Shown: piece by piece, positions 20,111-31,080 of the stretch
How the letters are laid out: each line of letters starts with the position of its first letter
Position numbering within the stretch: the stretch's first letter is position 1
DNA from: Zygnema cylindricum
Taxonomy: Eukaryota > Streptophyta > Zygnematophyceae > Zygnematales > Zygnemataceae
Reading direction: 5' to 3'
DNA: 58,728 bases
Assembly (NCBI GenBank): GCA_037447655.1
Contig: JBBHKE010000843.1
Span: 257,617-316,344 of the forward strand
Notes under the pieces: model-generated
What the model saw: the letters and a program-made list of their open reading frames with translations, nothing else
Databases searched by the model: none
What the model was told of the DNA's origin: nothing
Translations under genes and position numbers: made by a program

Positions 20111-20328
20111 AAATAAGACATTGTGAAGAGTTCTTTCAATTGCTTGCCCCCCACATCCACCACCAAAGACACATCACCCACAGCACGAGTTTGAACACTC
20201 GTTCCACAAGCATAACAAATATTCTTCTCCTTCGTTGTTTTCAAATTTTTGAAGATGGCTTTGTTCCAGCACATGTGGGCTGACACTCCTGTATCGATTA
20301 TCCATCCAAGGTCCTTCGCGCCCTCCAT
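20068..20328 (-). pseudogene. Element C: aspartic protease
   Basis: GWIIDTGVSAHMCWNKAIF carries an intact D-T-G active-site triad (the next Ala is Val). GDVSLVVDVGGKQLKEL is the second half of the domain. The frame shifts near 20110 into the downstream pre-integrase stretch. Confidence 0.85.
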
Positions 20329-20375
20329 CGCTGCTGCGATAGCGAATAGATCCGTCTCAACCTCCTCAGAAAATG

Positions 20376-21237
20376 CTAGAGTCTCGTCTTGGAGTGATTA
20401 AGAGGCCGAAAACAGTGCATTTTCACGAGGTGTAGGCCTTGTGAAGTTTTTGTAAAACTGACTTTGTTGCCACCCCGGCTTCTATAAACATGTATCGTTA
20501 GCTTTTTTAAGCTTAGGACAAAATTTGTATCCATGACCTCTCTCACTAGAATAAAAACATGCATTGTTGGATTGTCTATTCCCACCCTGATTAAATTGTC
20601 TAAGCTGATAAGACTGATTTCTTTGCTGATTAAACTGCTTTTCCTCTCAAAGTCTAAAATAAAAGCCTCTACCTGCTCAACATTGAGAATATTAGATGTA
20701 GCTTCCTCCTCTAGCAAAATATTGATAGCTAACAGTAAAGTCCAGCTAGCTTTATCTTTATGTTTGAGCATATCAGATGCTCTTTTCAAACTACGAGGGA
20801 GATCCCGCATGAGCAATGCTGCCTATTGAAACTGAGGGAACTCCCCACCTGCACAAGCATGTGCATCTACAAGGATACGAAACTTGTTAGAATATTCAGC
20901 CATTGTACTGCCAATGTATTTATAGTCCCAAATTTTTCCAGCTAATAATAGTTCTTCCTGGACATTAGCCTTTTCATAATCATTTTAAAGAGACTTCCAG
21001 ATATCAATTGCTTTTGTCATTTTTATCTGCAACATAGCTAAGTCCTCAGATATACAGAATTTGAGAATAGAACGAGCTTGCGTATTTTTCTTAGACCATG
21101 ACAGATTAGATCCATCCAGAGAACCATCCAAAATGTCCAAGAGATGGACATTCTCAAGATGTGTCTCCTCCATATCTGCCTAGTACACATACTTTTCACC
21201 AGAAAAGATAGGAATTCTTGATGACAGGCCCATAACT
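20376..21237 (-). pseudogene. Element C: gag with degenerate zinc knuckle
   Basis: The frame continues from the LTR-encoded start through MGLSSRIPIFSGEKYVY, where Trp is replaced by TAG, then KIWDYKYIGSTMAEYSNKF and LLMRDLPRSLKR. The zinc knuckle, in another frame near 20515-20565, reads CFYSSERGHGYKFC, with Ser for the second Cys. Stops and frameshifts make the gag non-functional. Confidence 0.85.
21227..21236 (-). other. Primer-binding site matching tRNA-iMet anticodon arm (element C)
   Basis: Plus strand GGCCCATAAC lies one base from the LTR edge (TGTTG at 21238). It is ten identical bases of the initiator tRNA-Met anticodon arm, in the same position as in A and D. It lies inside the gag reading frame (codons for VMG). 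Confidence 0.7.
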
Positions 21238-22149
21238 TGTTGTTCTACAACCAACGTTGAAGGTGGAGGAGCAGTAGTAGTAGAGTTAGACATGATACAC
21301 TATCAGAAGCTATCAATAATTCTATCAAACAGCAATCTTCAGGTGCTCACCAAATCTTATATAAGCATCCAAACCTCTCAAAACTCTATCAAAATATAAA
21401 TAAGCACAAACTCTAACAACTCCCGAAGTAACAGCTCATTTGACCTGACAACACTCAAGATATAATACTCAGAAGTTTCCCAAAAACTGTCTACAGTTTA
21501 CTACTTGGAAGTCTGGAAACAAAAAACTTTCTAAGTCCTAACTCTTATACTCTTAGTGAGTATCTACTTTTAGTTGTCCTATTACATAATGTTGCACCGC
21601 CGATATAGGTGTTCCTAAGAGATATGTCCAAAACACAAAACTACCACTGAGATCTAATTACTTCTAATCACGCTAAAACTAATTTACCACTGTACAATCA
21701 CATTACTGAGAATTTGTACTAAGTGATTGTACAAATACTCGTCACCGGCTAGTTAAGTTTATCCGGATATGTGCACTCAGTCGTTGTAAAGACATATGTC
21801 AATAAGTCATCTGTGAATCTTGTCCGTTGACTCGATTCTGTTCAACTGTAGCAACGCAGTCCAGTTCCAGATCATATTTGAATATCCGCAGCTTCGCCGC
21901 AGCTGCGTTGTCCCACACCAAAAATAGCCGCAGCTACGTTTGTCTTGTTGCGTAGCAACTGCGTAGCAAATGCGTTGGTCCGTACGGACCATATCAAAAA
22001 TAACCGAAGCTGCGCTTGTTCCATTTGCGTCGCAGCTGCATTGTTATAATACTGGTGTCGGGACCATTAAAACTTTCATTGTGCTTCAAGTGACGACGCG
22101 TGTCCCTTTAGATCTATTTTCCCGCCGTCCTATAAATTTGCTACCAATA
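21238..22149 (-). repeat. 5' LTR of element C
   Basis: 912 bp, TGTTGTTCTACAACC to CTACCAATA. Closely matches 15974-16897 throughout. The gag ATG (21291-21293, minus) lies 53 bases inside the LTR and reads in frame across the LTR edge. Confidence 0.88.
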
Positions 22150-22605
22150 GATCCCCCCTGTACATGCATTCTATGTTAGTAAAAGCCGAAGTCCATTACA
22201 TTATTATGCCATACTACCACCTGTATACCTATAGTCCCAAATGTTTCCAGCTGTAATAATCTCATGTTGAGCATTAGCTTTTAGGTAGATGGTTTTCAGT
22301 GAAGTCCAAATTTTTGACTCCTTTTTCATCTTAATATGTGACATAAGCAAATCCTCTAAAATCATTAACGTTAAGAGATTCAAAGCCTGCTGATTTTTCC
22401 CACCATAGGATGCATCAGTTTCAACAAGACTGCCATCAACTACATCAAACAGTTTAACTTGAGTAAAATAGGACTCAACCAAATCAGACCAATAAAGGTA
22501 TTTCCTTCCATCAAAAACTGGTATCCGTGAGGGCGGGCCTGTAACCTGTTGTTCTGTGGATACTACACTCACTGAAGATGAAGATGAGGCAGGAGTAGTC
22601 ATCAC
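22150..22605 (-). pseudogene. Element D: gag N-terminal part, starting inside the LTR
   Basis: 133 open codons beginning MMTTPASSSSSVSVVSTEQQ, which is encoded within the 5' LTR. They continue VTGPPSRIPVFDGRKYLYWS across the LTR edge and end NIWDYRYTGGSMA at a stop near 22204. The last ~55 bp before C are frameshifted gag. The rest of gag is on the far side of C. Confidence 0.85.
22533..22546 (-). other. Degenerate primer-binding site (element D)
   Basis: Plus strand GCGGGCCTGTAACC abuts the LTR edge at 22547. It matches the initiator tRNA-Met anticodon arm except at the two bases CA (here TG) and near the left edge. Confidence 0.55.
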
Positions 22606-23276
22606 ATAATTAAAACAAGCAAGAAGCTCTCACAGATGATCATAAAAACATACAACTTTGGAACACAACCAAAGACAATTTAGGAAACCAAATGGCCTAC
22701 AAATCTGCCACAATGCAGCAAATACAAAGAGGAACACAAGTGCAAATTTACACAGAAATCTGCAAACATATCTGAGAAATAGTCTCAGTCAAAGATATCA
22801 AAATGCTAAAGCATAGTTTGACACAACAAGTTCCTAACTTCTGAAATGGTTAAGTCCTACTCTTATACCTAAAAGATCTAACCTTCTGAAAGCTAATAGC
22901 CACTCACTAACCTAACCAAGGTAAAAGGCATATCATCCATGCATCCATAATATCTACCTGAGCTAAGGAGGATACCTGAATATGTCAAGGTATATGAGCT
23001 AAGGAGGATAGTTGAACATGTCAAGGTATGTCATACTGAATGAATCTGAACTGATTGCTTAATCAAACAAAACACGCCTATTTACAAAACAAAGATATGT
23101 TACGTCACAGCGTAATCTACAAAACACGTCGGATAATCATAGACGTAGTCCTGGTTAATCAGCGTCTGTTAGTAGCAAATCTCCGCCATCCATCTTTCAA
23201 AAGTTTCATCCAAGATGAAACTTTGTGTGACACCTCGGTCTTCCGGTGAATCTGAGTTGTAGAACCGAGATGTCGG
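22547..23276 (-). repeat. 5' LTR of element D, truncated
   Basis: Aligns with 11320-12256 to about 23276 (GAACCGAGATGTCGGAG), after which the sequences differ. About 190 bp, including the LTR's promoter-proximal start, are lost. Confidence 0.85.
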
Positions 23277-24373
23277 AGATATGTTACTTGCCGGAGATAT
23301 TTTACATTTAGATCGTAAAACGCATGGACTTTAACACGATACTCATAAAAGTAAAATAATATTGCACAACGAGGAAGAATATTCAACCACGTCAAATCAT
23401 TAAGAGCGAAAATTTTAAACATTCTTAACAAACTATTCGGAAAACCCTTGTTGAAAAAAAATCCCAATTTCTACCCTTAAATGGAGACTCGAATAAAGGT
23501 TCCATCTATTTTTTATTTCATTGAATTTACGTCTTGACGTAAGTTCTTTCGTTTTCTAAAAAAATTCCATACGTAGTTATACACCTAAAACATATGAATT
23601 TTACTAGTTTATTGCCCGCCATCCCACGCCCAAAAAATTTGAGGTTAATAAAATTGTGATTTATGATAGTGTAGTATGATGATATAACGTGTAACCCATA
23701 GGTGTGCGACCTTAAAATTCCATGCTAGAGAAGGTTTGTTACACGTTTAACGAACGATAAAGTTGCGAACTAAATGCACATCGGTGTAATAAGATAATAT
23801 AATTTTGAACCATTGGGCGCCCGCCCGCAAAAAATGATCGCACGCAAAAAATTGATGACCCACGCTGTGAGGTTCAAATTTATAGAGCCACTAAGCTTGA
23901 ATTTTGAACGGTTGAGGGTGAAGCGATTTTGGGGAAGCGCCATCGCACCAAAAGTGAGGTTGGTTATAGAAATCCATACCTTCTCCTATTATTCCGTTCC
24001 TCATTTATTGTTTCTAGCCGCAAAAAAACATTACAAATGATATGACCAAGGTTCTTTAAAAGTACACGAGGCAATAAAAACTATCAGATCATACTTGGTA
24101 TTTAACCATGAAGCATTTACTTAATAAATGGCTACCCACCTCGAGTAGTTGAATATCTAAGTAAAGTAAGTTTAAAATAGATACATGTCAAGGATAAAAG
24201 CACGTGTCGCGTTGGTCACCACTGGAATTTCTGTACTACGCACCGGCCCTGTGCCTAAAGACAAGGTGGACGCAAGTTCACCAAAATCCAAAACGCAATC
24301 ATTGTTGAATGACATTTTGTAACTCTTTTTCTACACGTTGTTTCTACCATCCTTCCAACTTTGTGGTTTCTAA
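23277..24373. other. No recognised gene
   Basis: No convincing coding frame or known repeat. Near 23680-23730 the motif GATATAACGTGTAACCC resembles sequence at 27280-27300 (GATATAGCGTGGAACC) and 25420-25445. This suggests the three MITEs to the right lie in a locally duplicated background. Confidence 0.4.
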
Positions 24374-25149
24374 GGGTGTGTCCCCATGTGCATAAGTAAG
24401 GGTTTTTTTCTGTCGTTTTTCTGTAAAACTTAGCGTCGTACTGCATAAGTTCCAACCGTACGAAGGAATTGCAAATTTGTAGAGTACAATTTCCGTCACC
24501 CTCGAACTTAGGATGTACGAAAATTTGTCGTCTTGTGTTTTTCGACCCACTTCGACGACAAAAAAGTCATCTTCAACCTTATCTTTAAAACACATGCGAT
24601 GTGTTTTAAGACTAGGGATTTTGTATAAACAAATAGGAACACATATTCGCAGGTGCCGTAATTTTTGAAGTATTTCACACGATATTCTAAGACAAAGGAA
24701 AGTACGGAAGTCGCTATGTTTTGTTCGTTTGCATTTAATACGACAAAGAAAATTACACAATTTGTTTGGTTTTGTCCGTTTTTGTCCAGTACGGATTTTT
24801 TTTTTGCAAGGGTCTCGAAATTCGGATGCCATTTCACGTCGATCGGACAGGAGACGCAAAGGCAAAGCGTAACTTCTTCAACCGTGAAACGGTACAGGGT
24901 AGAAGGCGCTACGTCTACAATGTCACGGTAAGACTTGCGATGTCACACAAGCAGTTCCAAAAAATAACGTCCGACAACACAGATTGTAGACGTTGACAAC
25001 CGTCACAGGTATTGTCGACGTATACAATCGTCACAAACGTAACTTACGATACATTCTTACACATAGGGACACTTAAAAAGCGGGTCCGCCGGATCCGCGC
25101 TAAAATACAAAGTAAGTTCGCTAAGTTACAAGTACATGGGGACATACCA
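24374..25149. mobile_element. MITE 1 of the GGGYGTGTCCCCATGT family
   Basis: The left end GGGTGTGTCCCCATGT (24374-24389) and right end ACATGGGGACATACCA (25134-25149) are imperfect inverted repeats. TAA flanks both sides (24371-24373 and 25150-25152). It shares GTAAGGGTTTTTTTCTGTCG and GTCTACAATGTC-type motifs with MITEs 2 and 3. No transposase. TAA/TTA duplications and GGG-type ends suggest a PIF/Harbinger-like (Tourist) element. Confidence 0.75.
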
Positions 25150-25547
25150 TAACTCAAAAAAGTAATGATTTTTGTGGTACAATGACATGGTACGCAAATG
25201 AAGACTTTAAAATTTTACATTAAAATTGGTCGGTTTGTAAAATCTTGATTATCTTAATATTCGATCTTAACTTTTGTGCAACCACTCAGATTAGAACACG
25301 TATACGACATCTTGTATAATAACAATACAAGATGGCCTCTCATCCAAAATCTTACGGCCATTAATGTTTACCGTACATTTTCATAAGGCTCCACATGGAA
25401 CTTGGACCTGATTGTGATAGTACGATATATTGTTGAACCACACTATAGTAGTTCCGCGCCAATTGTCAAAAATTGATGACACATCGTGCAGCCAATGGGC
25501 GCCAACTACCAAAAATTGATGACACATTTTGGAACCAATGGGCGTTA

Positions 25548-26493
25548 GGGCGTGTGCCCATGTGTTCAAGTAAGAGTTTTTTCCCGTCGTTTACACAGAA
25601 ATGGGACTTCGAACGAGAAAATATTACGCCTTACGAAAAATGGGCAAAAACACAAGTACATTTTGCGTCATCTTGGAACTTGGAAGGTACGGCAATTTGG
25701 CGTTATTATCAACGCGACCCATTTCCAGTTAATCTTCACACTTGCACTGGAATCAATTCGCGACCTGATTTTAATCAAAAAAACATCCTATTCACGAATA
25801 GGAAACCTGGATTGCATGCGTCAAACGTTTTCAAAAAAAATTGCACAAAGGAAAGTACACGCTATTTTTTTCACTACTCGTCACGAGCATGCACATAAGA
25901 AAATGACAAACTTGTACGGAAAAAAACTTGCAGGGGTCTCGGACCTCCACTTTCCTTCATGGGTCCTTTGCAAAAGTTTACGTCGTCCTCGTCTCTCTTC
26001 CTCTTTCTCACTCGATCGCTCTTATTTCTCTCTCCCCTAAATGAAATGCGGCAATGATGGTTTAAAATGAAAGATATATATTTTTATCTTTTTTTTTGAA
26101 TATCTTTGGTCGTAGTTTGACGGCATATCGAATGATAAAAGATAAATAAAAGAAATTAGAAGCCATGGCGGAATGTTTACGTACTAATGACATCATAACG
26201 TGGCGTGACTTCGCAACGTCAAAACCCTAAACATCTACGATGTCAAAAAAACCTCGACGTCTACAACCGTCGCTGTTTTTGTAGACGTCACTTATTTTAG
26301 GAAGTTTCGCAGTAATCTTTATTTCGTTTCGTAGTCTGTTGCACATATTGTAGACGTCTACGACTGTCACAAATTTGAAGTAATGAAAGCGCAAGTAATG
26401 AATGACATAGGAACATTTTGAAAAGTACACCGTAAAATCTGCGCTAAATTCCAAAGTAACGTTTCAAAATTTCGGTTACATGGGCACACGCCC
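25548..26493. mobile_element. MITE 2 of the GGGYGTGTCCCCATGT family
   Basis: The perfect 16-bp inverted termini GGGCGTGTGCCCATGT (25548-25563) and complement (26478-26493) are flanked by TTA on both sides. Position 9 is G at the left with the matching C at the right, unlike MITE 3. It is end-to-end with MITE 3 through a shared TTA (26494-26496). Confidence 0.88.
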
Positions 26494-26496
26494 TTA

Positions 26497-27190
26497 GGGC
26501 GTGTCCCCATGTGTTCAAGTAAGGGTTTTTTTCTGTCGTTTACACAGAAAATGGGACTTCCTACTTGAAAATATTACGCCGTACAAAAAATGGGCAAAAA
26601 CTCAAATACATTATGCGTCATCCTGGAACTTGAAAGGTACGGCGATTTGGCATTATTATCATCGCGATCCACTTCCAGCTCATCTTCACACTTGCAATGA
26701 AATCAAATCGTGACCTGCTTTTAATCAAAATACTACCCTATTGGAGAATAGAAATCTTGGGTTGCACGCGTCAAAAGTTTTCATTTGTTTTTTGCAGTTG
26801 GGATAATACACGAAAAAAAATTGTTTGTCCGTTTGCTTATGTTGTCCACTTGTGGGCGTCTACAAATGTCATTTTGTAGACGTAGGCGTTTGCTTATGTC
26901 GTTCACGTGTGGGCGTCAACAAATGACAGTTGGCGTCGACAATTGTCCGAGTATGTCAGGAGCTCTTTGCGGCGTACAAATGTCCGCAGTTTGTTTCGAG
27001 ACCGTTGGCGTCTACAAATGTCAGCAGTTTGGGTTTCGCAAGTATTGGCGACGTGTACAACTGCCACATATTCAAAATAATGAACGCGCAAGTAACGATT
27101 CACATAGGCACACTTTGAAAAGTATATCGTAAAATCAGCGCTAAATTCCAAAATAACGTTTCAAAATATCGGTTACATGGGGACACGCCC
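26497..27190. mobile_element. MITE 3 of the GGGYGTGTCCCCATGT family
   Basis: The perfect 16-bp inverted termini GGGCGTGTCCCCATGT (26497-26512) and complement (27175-27190) are flanked by TTA (26494-26496 and 27191-27193). The first ~180 bp closely match MITE 2. The right half has several GTCTACAAATGTC motifs. Confidence 0.9.
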
Positions 27191-27193
27191 TTA

Positions 27194-27720
27194 GCCATCA
27201 AAAATTGATGAGAAATTGTGTTAGGTACAAATTTCGTAAGTGTGGAATATAAAAGACTTAAAGCCTGTCACGTGGTGATATAGCGTGGAACCACAAGCGC
27301 CGCCCTCAAAAGTTTATGACGTCGGATGTGAGTTACCAATATAAACAGGGAAAGAGTTTCATACGATTTTATCGTCGTGAGTAACCAATATAAAGAGGGA
27401 CAGTCTGTCATAAGATTTTAAACGTCTGCACCCAATACGCGCCCGCTAAAAATAAATGATTTAACCGATGGGCGCGAACGACAGAAAAATGACTGCTAAA
27501 ATTAAATGATTCAACCAATGGGCGCCAACGACAGAAAAATAATGACAAACGAGAGGATATGGTCAAAAATGTAGCGACCGATGAACCTTTGAATTTTCAA
27601 GACTCGTTTTCATTGGATGACAAAGCTGGCCCAATGGGAGCTCGTTTTCATTAGATGACAAAGCTGGCCCAATGGGAGCCCACGATAAATAATGACGACA
27701 GATGATGCTAGGTAGTGTTG
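27194..27720. repeat. Local repeats around CCAATGGGCGC, and a 38-bp tandem pair
   Basis: CCAATGGGCGC or a close variant recurs near 27465 and 27515, and earlier near 23815, 25494 and 25537, often followed by an AAAAATTGATGAC-like run. At 27603-27640 and 27641-27678 a 38-bp unit starting CTCGTTTTCATT is repeated with one difference. No gene seen. Confidence 0.7.
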
Positions 27721-27883
27721 GGTATCGGGTCAATTCATATTGCGATAATCTCGATATTCGATATATTGAATATCGATCGAGGAGGATCCTCGATATATCG
27801 TACCGAGACCAACATAAACCATCGCGATATATTTCGCGATATATAGTATTTTTTAAATTTAATATTTTTATTTTTTTATGTAA

Positions 27884-28549
27884 GGGTATGGCTACATCAG
27901 ACGAAAAGTGAGGTTTAATACAGAATTTTGTACTTGCCCGTACCATGCCGTACTATATTTTCGTGAGTTTCTTGAAAACAACATTACAGAAAATAAGATT
28001 ACGATTCTCCAAGTATCCAGAGAAGACATCGACCGTCCGATTACATTTTGGTCTTCATCTGCGAAGCAATCGCTCCATACGCCTCTGTATTGGTGAACCC
28101 ACCTCGCCGAGGTGGGTTCAGCAATACAGAACCAGTAAAATCGTTACACCTGGACGTCAGACACGTGCGTCGATGAAATATGAAAATTTTCACACGTCCT
28201 CAAAGTCACGTGCCTTCGGACAAGGTGACCGTAAAATTTTTGCCGAAAAGAAATACGGTTTTTTCCTGAAAGTCAGCAGCGTGAAGGAGATCTCTGAGGT
28301 ACATAGACGCGGTACACTTGTGAAGTACACGTACGTAATACGCAAGTACGTATTTTTATACGAAAATGGTCGGTTTCCAAATCTTTGACGATTTTATAGA
28401 TTTGATCGTCGACCTACGTGGAATCACTCAATTTAGAACACGTATGTAAAAACTTGTTTACAGATGATACGCGATGTAACCGAGGCCTCTGTAATACAGA
28501 AATTTTGCTGTCCTTACTATTACAGAGACCTCCTGATGTAACCATACCC
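27884..28549. mobile_element. MITE X, GGGTATGGYTACATCAG termini
   Basis: The left terminus GGGTATGGCTACATCAG (27884-27900) and right terminus CTGATGTAACCATACCC (28533-28549) are inverted with one mismatch. TAA flanks both ends (27881-27883, 28550-28552). No coding frame is convincing. It includes a near-perfect 21-bp-arm palindrome at 28087-28129. Confidence 0.85.
28087..28129. repeat. Near-perfect palindrome inside MITE X
   Basis: 21-bp arms starting TGTATTGGTGAACCC pair with TGGGTTCAGCAATACA around a single central base, with one mismatch. It could extrude as a cruciform. Confidence 0.85.
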
Positions 28550-28692
28550 TAATATGTTATTTTAGCGAAAAAGTCAAATTGTCTAATACGCCACGTACGC
28601 CGTGATTTTCGTTCCGTGACTTAAAGGTAGACGCCGCAAAATGTAACCGACAAAAAAGTACTAATTTTGAAATTCTAATGATTAATTATTTG

Positions 28693-29041
28693 GGGTATGG
28701 TTGCACGAGGAGGTCTCTGTAATAGTACGGACAACAAAAATTTTGTATTACAGAGGCCTCGGGTACATCGCGTATCTTTTGTAAATAAGTTTTACATACG
28801 TGTTTTGATATGAGTGGTTCCACGTAAGGTGACAACCAAATCTCAAAAATCATTGAATATCTGGAAACCGACCTTTTTCGTCTGGAAAATCGTACTTGCG
28901 TATGACGTACGTGTACTTCACAAGTGTACCTCGTCAATGTACCTCAGAGATCTCTTCACTCCGCCGACTTTCAGGAAAAAGCCGTATTTGTTTCCGGCAA
29001 AGATTTTACAGTCACTTTGTCCGAAGTCATGAGACTTTGAA
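28693..29041. mobile_element. Partial inverted copy Y of MITE X
   Basis: Begins GGGTATGGTTGCACGAGG and follows the right half of X (28193-28549) in reverse complement, with substitutions, to about 29041 before a poly-T run. The other terminus is missing. X and Y together form a long hairpin. Confidence 0.83.
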
Positions 29042-30000
29042 AAACTGAGGGATTTTTTTTTTTTTTTTTTTAGCTTCGATATATTGACGATACGATATAT
29101 CGGCGATATATCGCGATGATTTGAAATTCAATATATCGAAGAGACATATTAATTTAATATTAATTTAATTCCAAAAAAGACAAAAAAAACACAACAACGG
29201 AAATGGACGGTGGAGAAAAAAATATGGCGGTTCTAAAAACCGCAAACCCTAAAACTCAATAACTGATTATGGTGGAATTACTCCGGATCCATTGGAGAGC
29301 GAACAGCTATTCAAATTTTAACTCCTTAAACCCACTTTGACCCTTTTTTTGACACAATTTAGCCCATATTTTGACGAAATTTTACCTAAAATTTCACAAC
29401 ATTTTGACCAAATTCTGATTTTATTGTGTTGACTGTATTTTGGATCAGATTTTTTTGGTCGCATGCCTTTGTGCTTGGAACACAAATGTAATTGCAAACA
29501 ATACTATATTATTTTATTTTGAAGTAAAACACAAAAACTAAACTTTTTCCTAACTTTCTGTTTTTTTGTAATTGCAGTTTTATTGTGGATAGGCATTAGG
29601 ATCCCCTTTGCTTTTTCTTTTATTTTAATGACACTCGTGGGTGTATTTTGTATATTTTTGGATATATTATATTTTATTATATAATATTTTTTATATTTGG
29701 ATATATTTTTGGACATTTTTTTTTCTTGTTGGTCAAAGGGGTGTCTTTTATGTGTTTTGGCCTATAAACCCTAAAATATAAAAGAATTAAAGGTTAAACG
29801 GAGGTGTTTGACAGGCATGGCTGACGAAGGGAGAGAAGGATGAAGAGAGGCAAAAAAGACGAATGCAAAAAAAAGTGCCTAAATACATATCCGGATGTCA
29901 GGTAAAGTTTAAGTGTGTTTAAGTGTTTAACGTTTAATGTGGAATGTATTATGTTTTATGCTAAATGTGGAATGTTTTAGGTTTCCCTAAATTTCCCTGT
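29042..30000. other. AT-rich DNA with CGATATATCG-rich segment, no gene
   Basis: 29078-29145 carries clustered CGATATATCG motifs, like 27735-27845 on the other side of the X/Y hairpin. The remainder is A/T-rich with short CCCTAAAA motifs. No coding evidence. Confidence 0.5.
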
Positions 30001-30390
30001 TTTATGTTTCGCTCCTCTCTCTCCCTCTCTTTCGCTCTCTCTCTCTCACCCTCTCTCCCTTTGTCCCTCCCTCTCTTGCACTATCCTTTTCTCTCACCCT
30101 CTCCCTCTTCCTCTTCCTCTCCCTCTCCCACTTTCCCTCTGTCTCTCTTTATCTCCCTCTTTATCTCTATCGTTGTTTTCCTCTCCCCCTCCGCTCACTC
30201 TCCCTCTCCTTTTCCCCTGTCTCTCGTCTTCTATCTCTCCCCCTCCCTCTCCATCTCTCTTCCTCCCTCTCCATATCAATCTCTCTCTCCCTCTATCCCT
30301 CCCTCGCTCTCTTTCCTCTCTCTCTTACTCTCTCTCCTTCTCTCTCTCCCTCTCCCTATCCCTCCCTCCCCCTCCCTTTCCACCTCTTCG
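30001..30390 (+). repeat. CT-rich low-complexity tract
   Basis: CTCTCTCCCTC-type sequence of irregular period. Open frames here are compositional. Confidence 0.9.
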
Positions 30391-31080
30391 ACTTGAAGTT
30401 TGCCTTTTTGAAATTTTTTTGTTTGAAGTATGTTTACTATATTTTTTTTTACTTTAATTTTATAAGACTGAAACTCGTCCGTAATTTGTCTATTTGAATA
30501 ATTTCCTTTTTGAAATCTGGGTGGTTAAAAAATTTATCCTTGAAATAATTCTCTTGTCTAATTTAAATTTCTTTGATTGCTTAAACTACTTCTGGGTAAA
30601 ATTTGTTTGCCTGTAATTTTTCCTCTTGAAATCTGTCTTTTTTCAACCCCTCTTCATAAATTTCGCCAAACTTGCGATTCCTCTTCTTAAATTTTATCAT
30701 CTAGACTATTGTCTGCTTGAAATGCTGTATGGTCATAATTTGTCTAATCGAAAAGTCTGACATGTTCGTTTGAACTGAACATGTCACAGGTTGATGTCCA
30801 CATTCGAAGCGACGAATGTGCCTCGTTAAATATTGTCTAATTATAATCTTTGCGATTGATTTGCTCAAAATTCGTTCGCTTAAAATTTCTTTAATCGAAT
30901 CTTGTCTGTTTGACACTTTTGAAATAAATACGTCATAAGTCAATGTGTGAATCGGAAGTGATAAATATATCTTATAAAACTTTGATTAATCAAAATCTGT
31001 CTGATTGAATCGTTTGAAATGAATACTTCCTTGGTCGATGTTCAATTTTGAAGTGACAGGTTAAAATGGACACTTACCGG
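30391..31080 (+). repeat. Degenerate short-period repeat (TTTGTCTNNTTGAAA-like)
   Basis: Motifs such as ATTTGTCTATTTGAA, GTCTGCTTGAAAT, GTCTAATCGAAA and GTCTGATTGAAT recur irregularly every few tens of bases. The repeat nature is a visual judgement. Confidence 0.45.

Larger units (their letters stand above)
15974..22149 (-). mobile_element. Ty1/copia element C, nested in D
   Basis: Two similar LTRs (15974-16897 and 21238-22149) flank minus-strand gag-pro-int-RT-RNase H. It interrupts gag of element D. Flanking 5-mers GTTCG and GATCC are not a clean duplication. The polypurine tract is at 16898-16904. The reverse transcriptase-RNase H part is open, but integrase lacks its first Asp region and gag has stops. 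C is the least decayed polymerase region in the window. Confidence 0.9.
11320..23276 (-). mobile_element. Ty1/copia element D, split by nested element C
   Basis: The 3' LTR (11320-12256) and truncated 5' LTR (22547-23276) are close copies. Pol runs 12280-15973 and the gag N-terminus is at 22204-22605. Element C occupies 15974-22149 and interrupts D in gag: D reads NIWDYRYTGGSMA on the right of C and YHQAMILMRGLP on the left. These two are adjacent motifs in intact copia gag. D is therefore older than C. The last ~190 bp of its 5' LTR are lost. All domains carry lesions. Confidence 0.88.

Noticed and set aside
15969-22154. Target-site duplication for element C
   Set aside because: The 5-mers outside its LTRs (GTTCG and GATCC) agree at only three positions.
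24344-24865. Minus-strand frame of 173 codons
   Set aside because: It crosses the end of MITE 1 and resembles no protein. The same region in sister MITEs is not open.
27735-27845. CGATATATCG-rich segments as termini of one large element enclosing 27884-29041
   Set aside because: Motifs recur on both sides, but no ordered inverted repeat or target duplication could be drawn. MITE X has its own TAA-flanked ends.
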